In this document: positions 57,005-64,000 of the stretch, in pieces
How positions within the stretch are numbered: the stretch's first letter is position 1
Layout: each line of letters starts with the position of its first letter
Source of the DNA: Rosa chinensis
Taxonomy: Eukaryota > Streptophyta > Magnoliopsida > Rosales > Rosaceae
Assembly: GCF_002994745.2 (NCBI RefSeq)
Contig: NC_037090.1
Coordinates: 29,122,501 to 29,186,500 of the forward strand
Direction: 5' to 3'
DNA length: 64,000 nt
The notes under the pieces: generated by a model
What the model was told of the DNA's origin: nothing
Seen by the model: the letters and a program-made list of their open reading frames with translations, nothing else
Databases searched by the model: none
Position numbers and translations under genes: made by a program

Positions 57005-59022
57005 AATCAGAGTCTAACATACACTTAAAGACAGAAACAACCAGGTTCATATCTAAGTAATGTAAACTCATTACAAGTCAATTTAAGCCCCTTTTGTAAA
57101 GCGAACCCATAGACAAAGAATCAGAGTCTAACATACACTTAAAGACATAAGCAACCAAGTTCATATCTAAGTAATTGATTAGACGCATTTTTGTGCATGT
57201 AATTGTATCCAAAACACTAGAAATATGCTAATACTTGAGCCAATTATAATGTAATTAATCTAATTTTATTTGTTGTGTAGGAAATAAGAGGAATTGCGGA
57301 AATCGAGAGAAAAATGGTGGAAAATTGAGCAAAATGAAATTTCCGACAAAAAGACGAAATAGTCAAAGCGGGTCAACATGGTCAACTCCATCAAGGGAGC
57401 GGAATTTAATTGCCTCCGATAGTATTTGCGGAAATGAATTGAGAAGGGAGAAGAAAGAAGAAAAGGGAAGAGAAGAAAAGAAAAAGGAAAAAAAAAAAAA
57501 AGGAAAAGGAAAAGAAAAAGAAAAAGAAAAGAAAAAAAAAAACCTTTGCTGACGTCATGATGACGTCAGCATCAGCATATGTTTTTCCTCCTTCCCCTCT
57601 CCACGTGCACTCTCCATCTTTTCTTCCATTTTCTTTCTTTTTCCTTTGTTCCTATCATGAGCTGCCACGTGTCATATTATCGCTCCCTTCTAGCCATGCA
57701 CCACCGGAGAACCCTACATTTAATTGCATATATATATATCCTCTCCTTCATCAACACAATTCAGCCGCACAACACCTCTCCATCCTCTCCTCTTCTCCAA
57801 AACACCACACCACCATACCCACTTTATATTTTCTTTTAATCTTCACTACTCCACATCAATTCCTCATCAATTTCTCAAGAGATTTCAAGGAGCATCAATA
57901 TTTGAGATTGGGTAAAAGTGGAAAATCATAAATCAAGGCTTGTCATAATTGCTCCATAGCAATTTGTGACTTGTTCTTGTGACTTCTCACTTCTCTTCAC
58001 TTTTATCTCTTTATTTGATGTATTTTGTTGTTGATTTGTGGATGGGTTGTGAGTAGTCTATTTAGGAAGCTAGGGTTTGAGCCCTAGCATGGATTTAATG
58101 TAATAAATATGTTTTGATTTAATGGTTTTCAATTTCGTGTTTGGCATATGTTCTATTCTATAATATTTGACTTAGATGCATGCTTAGGAGTTTGATTAAC
58201 TCTTGAATGTGTAGATGAGGATGCCTAGAAAAATTAGGGGACCTAATCACTTCTTTAAATTATGGCTAGGACACTTGTTTAGAACATGATTAGTTACAAT
58301 ACCAATTTCGATTGCCGTATTGGCTAGCTTGGGAACCTTGATTCTAGGACTCTTCGCTTTTTGGTGCAACTAGAGGCCCTAACAAGGCTCTAGATTGTCT
58401 CAATTGAGTTTCTACGACCCTTGATCCCGAGTAGGAATACCCTTTAAGGAATCTAATGACCCATGAGCCTTGAAAAGTCTTGGGTACTGTTCTTGATGCC
58501 ATTATGAATTGAATGACCATTGTCGGAGCATATTTATGCATTAGATTTGGCTAAGAGGATACCCTAGTGACCTAATTTCCATTTCTTGATAAGTTTCTAT
58601 CATCTTTATTTTTAGTTACAACTTTAATTTTCAATTGTCAATTTTATTTTTCGCAATCAAAATCAAATTTCACAAACTACTTTCATTGTCCATACCATTT
58701 GGTTGTGAGCTTCCGCATTTATTTGTGGTTCTCTTGACCCATTTTAGGCTTGGTTGTTCCGAGCCGGGCATGTAAATAGCTTGGTGCTATTTTTCTAGGT
58801 TTTGTTTGTTAAATAGTTGGTGACTTAGTAATCGGCATAACCAAGGATTAAAGTTAGCCTTTCAATCCCCGTGGTACGATAATTTCGGGTTCAAATATTT
58901 CCCACTTCTTTGATGACCGTGCCCTTATTGCGCGTAAGTTGCATTCAAGCACACAAATCAGTAATGTAAACTCATTACAAGTCAATTTAAGCCCCTTTTG
59001 TAAAGCGAACCCATAGACAAAG
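57005..59022. repeat. Tandem duplication of ~114 bp, second copy split by the solo LTR
   Basis: Copy 1 (57005-57118) runs AATCAGAGTCTAACATACAC to CCCATAGACAAAG. Copy 2 begins at 57119, is interrupted after AAGTAAT at 57175, and resumes at 58961 as GTAATGTAAACTCATTAC to about 59022. The two copies differ at only a few positions. Confidence 0.85.
57176..58960 (+). mobile_element. Solo LTR with perfect 5-bp TSD
   Basis: GTAAT occurs at 57171-57175 and 58961-58965. The 1785-bp block between starts TGATTAGACGC and ends CACAAATCA, the TG...CA form of an LTR. A TATATATATCC promoter lies at 57729-57738, followed by a C/T-rich start region, so transcription ran on the plus strand. No primer-binding site, gag-pol or second LTR follows, so it is a solo LTR. 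Frames at 57325-57931 are purine- or pyrimidine-rich shadows. The superfamily is probably Gypsy, judged by length only. Confidence 0.82.
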
Positions 59023-59880
59023 AATAACTCCGTGTCTTCTAAGGCAAAATCATTTACTAGCATCCCCATTAGCCAGGCGCACAATTGTGGTACCAACAGA
59101 GAGTCACTTCCTAGCAAACAAATAGGAGCAAGTCCTTATCCATAAGCTGCTTAAAAATGAACGCCAATCTTATTCCAGACAATTACCAACTTCCGTAACA
59201 GTCTTGATCCAAAACGATTGGTCCCTGAAAGCCCAAGAAGGTCCACATCTCAGGTTAGGCCCACCGATCATCACTAAGTGACAAATGAGGGTGGCAAGGC
59301 ACCCTCCCTACTGGCCCACATTATATGGCCCAACAACCCAAATTTGAGCCCAGGCCCATTGGCCAAAACCCAAACATGAGCAAGAATAGCAGCACCCCTA
59401 AACAGCTTCTGCTAATCCATCGCCACCGCCACCAAGATCTCCGGCGGCCGACCACTCCAGCACCGCATCACTTTCAACTAGATCCACTGCCTTCCTTTGA
59501 ACCGACAACAACCCCACCAAAAATCAGGAAGCCCGATCCCAATACTCAGAAGCCGATTAGGTGCCTCAGACTCATCGAACCTCAACCAAGACTAGCTGGG
59601 AAGATTGAGGGAAACAACTTTGCTCCTCGATGTGCTAAACCTTGACCCGACCTTTAGTTGTCAACCAACTAGCCACTGCCGTTGTTGATCAAACAAACCA
59701 ACTAGCTCCGAACAAAACCAGCCAACCACCGATCCAGAGATCGATCAAGTAAGCCATCAGACCCGTCTTGTGAAAACCATCAAGCGTATTACTAACGCTG
59801 CACACAGATGGCCGCCGACCCTATAGCTTAGGCTCGAAACTAGGGTTTCATTTGACTTTGGGGGAAAAGAAGGTTTTGAA

Positions 59881-61029
59881 AATTTTCATATTTTGTTAAA
59901 CTTAAGATTCTAGTCTTTGCTGCATTGTTGAAGTGATTTTTCTTAAACTCATTAGCAAAACTCTTTCTTGGGTGGGGACAATTTTGTGTGGATGATGTTA
60001 AAGTAAGACGCGTAAAGATCTTGACTAATTTGCATATACAAATCGCACTAAATTTTTTTGTAAGTTTAAAGTGTGTTTATGTTTGTCATACATCAATTTT
60101 TTAATAATTATATTAAATTAAATTAGTTGGTGAAATCTGTTGTACAGGTCAACAGACAACATGTTATCTATTTATAATTTGACATGTGTACTTAAAAAAA
60201 AAAATACCATACTAAGTATTCATTAATTGTTTTATACATAAATTGTTCAAAAACTTGTACTAAAGATCATAAATATAATAATTACTTTAATTACAACTAT
60301 AATTATCACTAAATACATCAAATCTGGTGGTTTGTTGTAAAATATCTCATCGATAATGAAATTTGCAAAAGAAAGAACTCCAGTTATACAAAGAACAACC
60401 CGATCCCGATTACAAGAATAAGGACTTGATAAATTTTAAGTTTAATATGACTATTTATCAGATCGACAATACATTTATTTTCACATTGGTAAAGTGATCG
60501 TTTTTCTGGTAAATAGAATCATATTTTAAGTAAGTATCATAAATAAGACCATAATTATCACTTGACACCTCAATTGCTGTAATTTATAGTAAAATATATT
60601 GTCAGATGAGTAATTATCTCATGAATGAAGAGATTTACACAAGAAAAGTATCAGTTACAAGTAGAGATATTTATCATACAACTAAGGACTCGCGCCTCAT
60701 TTACTATATATATGTATATATAGTTTTACCACTTTTACAGCAATTCGTTGTCATATTGGTAAAATGGTTCTCAAATTTGTAATATAAAAAATTATAGGAA
60801 ATAAAAGGTTGATTACTACTTTTACAACAATTCATTGTCTCATCGGTCAAATGGTTCTTAAACTTGTAATATTGAAGATTTACCACAAATACAACTTTGG
60901 TTACTACTTAATTTGGACCTCAATTGTCGTAATATCGAGGAAGAATATCGTCAAATAAGTAAATAACTCATAAAGGATAATAGTTGCAAAATAGACAACC
61001 ACATTACACCACAAAGGACTCACCGTGAA
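59881..61029. repeat. AT-rich region with diverged tandem repeats
   Basis: CTTTTACARCAATTCRTTGTC then AAATGGTTCTYAAAYTTGTAATAT occurs at about 60733 and 60818. Looser relatives (ACCTCAATTGYYGTAAT, ATATYGTCARATAAGTAA, ACTAAGGACTC / ACAAAGGACTC) recur between 60270 and 61020. No coding signal. Confidence 0.5.
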
Positions 61030-61034
61030 TTTAT

Positions 61035-61670
61035 TTATTTATTTATTTTTTTGAAAGGGGTTTGGAACCCAGCTTTGCTGGGAGGCTCAGCCCCACGCCC
61101 GGTTCCATTTATTATATTAATAGTAGAATTTGGCAACGGGGGGGACATAAAACCTGAACCCCGTGCTACAGAGAAACAATTACAATAATCCTCGTAGAGT
61201 ACATCCTGAATAATAGCAGGAGTCTCATCTAACCAAACATCATCTAAGCCAGAAACACTAGCAAGGTGTGCAAGCCTATGTGCAACACCATTTGCTTCAG
61301 AAAAAATATGTTGGATTCTAACTGATTGAAAAGCAGAGAGATAGTCTTTGCAATCATCTAAAACCCGACTTACCTCCGAGAAATTATCCTCCTCAGAATT
61401 GAGTGTAGCAATCAGAAGGGCAGAATCGTTCTCAATGTCAATTTCCGTGCAACCTTGGTGAATACCAAGAAGAAGACCAGCTCTGCACGCCTCAGCTTCC
61501 ATATTAATGGCTGAGTGTGCATGCAGAAAACGCCTTGCGATAGCGGCAATACCCGTGCCCAACTCATCTCTTACCACCACTCCAATTCCTCCAGTCCCAC
61601 AATCAGCTCTAAAAGCCCCATCAATATTTATCTTCAGTCTCCCACGAGGTAGACATTGCCATTTGGTCAT
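61035..61670 (-). pseudogene. LINE RNase H-like domain (RVT_3)
   Basis: A 211-codon open frame contains KINIDGAFRADCGTGGIGVV, then MEAEACRAGLLLG, then DIENDSALLIATLN and SEANGVAHRLAHLA. The D, E and D of the RNase H core and the late A-N-x-x-A-H block are all visible. It runs nearly to the A-rich tail, as expected for the C-terminus of a plant LINE ORF2. Confidence 0.85.
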
Positions 61671-61780
61671 AGGCCTTTTCTTTTTCCTAGTAGCTTTCGG
61701 ATGATATTATTGAAAATCCTCCAAGCTCTTAATGCACCATTGAATCATATGCATAGGCTGAAAATTTCCACCCTTCCATA

Positions 61781-62411
61781 CTAGATTATTCCCTCAGTCC
61801 AGATAGCCCAAAGAGCCATAAAAAACAAATCAACCTGTTCATTAGACAACACATCCAGCAAATCAATAATCCATTCTTTAATACTAGGTGCAACATGGGT
61901 CCTAGCACAAAGCTTTAATGGGCTAAATCTCCAAAAACATTGGAGTGCATCACAATCCTTAAACACATGCTTTACTGTTTCAATAGAGTTTTGGCAGAGG
62001 ACACCATTAAGATCATGCAATTGTACTTTAGGTTGAGATAATGCTGACCTGGTGGGAATAACACCATGCAAAAGCCTCCAAATAAAAATCTTAACCTTGG
62101 GAGGCACAGTGGCATACCAAATTTGGTCCAGTACCATCTTAGATGACCCCCAACGATTGCCGAAGACGTCGAGGCCTTCTGCACCATTTTTTGAGAGTTG
62201 AAAAAGTGTGATAACCACTCTTAACATTATAAACCCATTTAGAATCGAAATGCCAAATCAACCGATCACTTGCTTGTCGAAGGCTCAACGGAATGGATGC
62301 GATCTTACTCACCTCCACCTCAGTAAATAATTCGTTCAACAACCCGACTAACCACTCTCTATTCTCTTCATCTATGAGATCTGCTACCATCCAATCATCA
62401 GTCCCCTCCAT
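61781..62411 (-). pseudogene. LINE connection and zf-RVT region, frameshifted
   Basis: Frame 62411-62139 holds WHFDSKWVYNVKSGYH. After a shift, frame 62227-61781 holds WYATVPPKVKIFIWRLLHG, then RSALSQ, then VLCQNSIETVKHVFKDCDAL and FWRFSPL. P-x-K-[VI]-x-x-F-x-W-[RK] followed by C-x...E-[ST]-x-x-H-x-[FL]-x-x-C is the zf-RVT signature. Confidence 0.8.
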
Positions 62412-62677
62412 AGTGGGCTAAAACGGTCTGAAGGATGAAGGAAGAGGCAACCAGGGGTCATGCTAGAGGGAGATATTTGAGCCATCACCCACCTGATACC
62501 TAAGGCCCTGACGTAACACCTTTCTTCCGGCCATAATACTCCGCCATGTAAATGATGCACCCTTCTTCAGTGCCGCCTTCAGGAAAGAACAATTAGGAAA
62601 ATACTTCACCTTCAATAACCGTGCAACTAGAGAGTCAGGCCTCTGTAATAGTCTCCACCCCTGCTTAGCCTAAAGGG

Positions 62678-63998
62678 CTAAATTGAAACAATGCATATCT
62701 CTAAAACCCATACCACCCTCCAATTTAGGGCGGCACAGTTTCTCCCATGAAAGCCAATGAATTTTTCTATCCACTCCGAACCACCCCACCAAAAACGAGC
62801 CATTAATTCGTGCATTTCATTACACATGTGCTTCGGCAATTCAAAACAACTCATGACATATGAAGGGATAGCTTTGGCAACCACTTTGATCAACACTGCC
62901 CTACCGGCAATAGAAAGAGTTTTCTCCCTCCACCCTTGAGTTCTAGCAAGAACTTTTTCATTCAAAAAAACAAACGCATCCTCCTTTGAGTAACTAACTT
63001 CAACTGGCAGACCCAAATATTTGTCGTGCTTATCAATCCTAGTAACCCCCAAGTTTCCTGCTATCTCCTCCTGCATGTTCAACGCCACATTTTTGCTAAA
63101 CGAGATGCAACTTTTTTGGTAATTGACCTGCTGCCCTGAAGCATTCTCATACACTTGTAAAATATCTTTCAGAGCCCCACACTCTGATAATTCAGCCTTA
63201 AAGAAAATAAAGGAATCGTCTGCAAAGAATAAATGAGGAATACTTGGAGCTCCCCTGCAAATCTCCACCCCATGTAACCTGTCAACGTGCTCAGCTTGGA
63301 TAATTAACCTAGATAATGCCTCTGCGCACAAGAGAAAAAGATAGGGTGAAATAGCATCACCTTGCCGCAGCCCTCGAGATGGACAAATTCGCTCGGGGCT
63401 CCCCATTAACAATAAAAGAATATGAGACCGTACGGACACAACCCATAATCCATCTCACCCACCCATTACTGAACCCCATTCTAGTCATAACTGCTTCCAA
63501 AAAAGACCACTCTACATGGTCATAGGCCTTACTCATATCCAACTTGAGAGCACAATACCCCTTCTTTCCACTTCTACGCCTTTTCAAACAATGAGACACT
63601 TCAAAGGCCACTAATGAATTGTCTGAAATCAACCTCCCAGGGACGAAAGCACTTTGAAACGGAGAGATTATCGAGTTAAGCAATGGCTTCAACCGGTTGG
63701 CAAGAACTTTTGACCCAATTTTGTATATCACAGTACAAAGGCTAATAGGCCTCAGCTCACTCATATGCTTCGGGGTTTTAACTTTCGGGATAAGAGTCAC
63801 CAAAGTATTATTAACTGCCTTCAGCTTCTCCTCTGACCCAAGAAAAGAACTTACTGCCTCTACTACGTCTCCACCGACTAGATCCCAAAAAGCTTGATAA
63901 AAACAAGGAGAGAATCTGTCGGGGCCAGGTGCCTTCGATGGATGCATAGCCTTAATAGCCCTATATATCTCATCAGCTTCCAATCCCCTCGTCAACAC
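62678..63998 (-). pseudogene. LINE reverse transcriptase domain, frameshifted
   Basis: Frame 63998-63357 carries KAPGPDRFSPCFYQAFW, RPISLCTVIYKI, FVPGRLISDN and LKLDMSKAYDHVEW. After a shift near 63400, frame 63439-62678 carries GLRQGDAISPYLFLLCAEAL and the catalytic FADDS box, then YLGLPVE. These are the ordered RT blocks of plant L1 elements. One frameshift separates the palm blocks, so the enzyme is dead. The 5' part is beyond the window. Confidence 0.9.
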
Positions 63999-64000
63999 TT

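Larger units (their letters stand above)
56950..59880 (-). repeat. Probable non-LTR-type element (minus strand) interrupted by a solo LTR
   Basis: A T-run at 56950-56966 followed by GAAATAAAGGTTCATTGC looks like the A-tailed 3' end of an element read on the minus strand. Sequence of the same character continues at 59023 beyond the solo LTR, to a G/C-rich stretch near 59420-59480 that may be its leader. No reverse transcriptase is present. Limits and class are uncertain. Confidence 0.3.
61030..63998 (-). mobile_element. L1-type LINE, minus strand, degenerate, cut by window end
   Basis: Read on the minus strand the element runs reverse transcriptase, connection, zinc-binding zf-RVT and RNase H-like domain, then ends in an A-rich tail (TAAATAAATAAATAAA) at plus 61052-61030. 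That is the domain order of plant L1-type LINE ORF2. Frameshifts and stops separate the domains, so the copy is inactive. ORF1 and the endonuclease would lie beyond 63998. Confidence 0.88.

Noticed and set aside
57325..57931. Frames of 63-124 aa (K/E-rich and S/P/H-rich)
   Set aside because: Purine and pyrimidine tracts inside the solo LTR around its promoter.

Overview
This window is nuclear DNA of a eudicot plant. It is AT-rich with intron-bearing genes (GT-AG introns, and one intron with minor-spliceosome signals), a plant-type MIKC MADS-box gene, a plant kinesin-14 with a calponin-homology domain, and a dense load of plant transposons. The repeat flavour would fit a rosid, perhaps Rosaceae, but that is an impression and not a demonstrated assignment.

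Four loci look like real genes. (1) A MIKC-type MADS-box gene of AGL15-like character lies on the minus strand (12403 down to 9764, four coding exons, 242 aa). (2) A KIN-14 kinesin lies on the plus strand (20844-28171, 19 coding exons plus a 5'-UTR intron). The exon model I traced sums to 3294 nt, i.e. 1097 codons plus stop, with every phase consistent. (3) and (4) Two small two-exon genes encode secreted-peptide precursors of 78 aa (46595-47182) and 62 aa (56063-56596). They are paralogues: same intron phase, introns of 351 and 345 bp, the same residues around the junction, and similar TATA boxes. A Copia retrotransposon sits between them.

Most of the rest is transposon sequence, much of it delimited by target-site duplications (TSDs) that can be read directly. 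Region by region: 0-3 kb, two inverted-repeat elements, one with a Harbinger-like remnant. 5.3-8.5 kb, a small hAT element and head-to-head DUF4283 (LINE ORF1-like) fragments separated by a Mutator-like foldback element. 9-13 kb, the MADS gene. 14.1-19.1 kb, a hAT element carrying gene-like fragments, then a MITE split by a 2.7-kb solo LTR. 19.2-19.6 kb, a direct/inverted repeat cluster. 20.4-28.5 kb, the kinesin. 29-34.5 kb, LINE fragments, a Mutator-like element, a TRIM-like element and a processed WD40 pseudogene. 37-38.7 kb, a MITE pair flanking a tRNA-derived SINE. 39.9-42 kb, a RING-H2 pseudogene and a CACTA element. 44.5-45.5 kb, a retroposon with a 15-bp TSD. 46.6-56.6 kb, the peptide pair and the Copia element. 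57-59 kb, a solo LTR inside a tandem duplication. 61 kb to the end, a degenerate LINE on the minus strand.

No rRNA gene, functional tRNA gene or CRISPR array was seen. The genes do not form an operon-like unit. The only functional grouping is the peptide pair. Identity statements rest on motif recognition without database searches.
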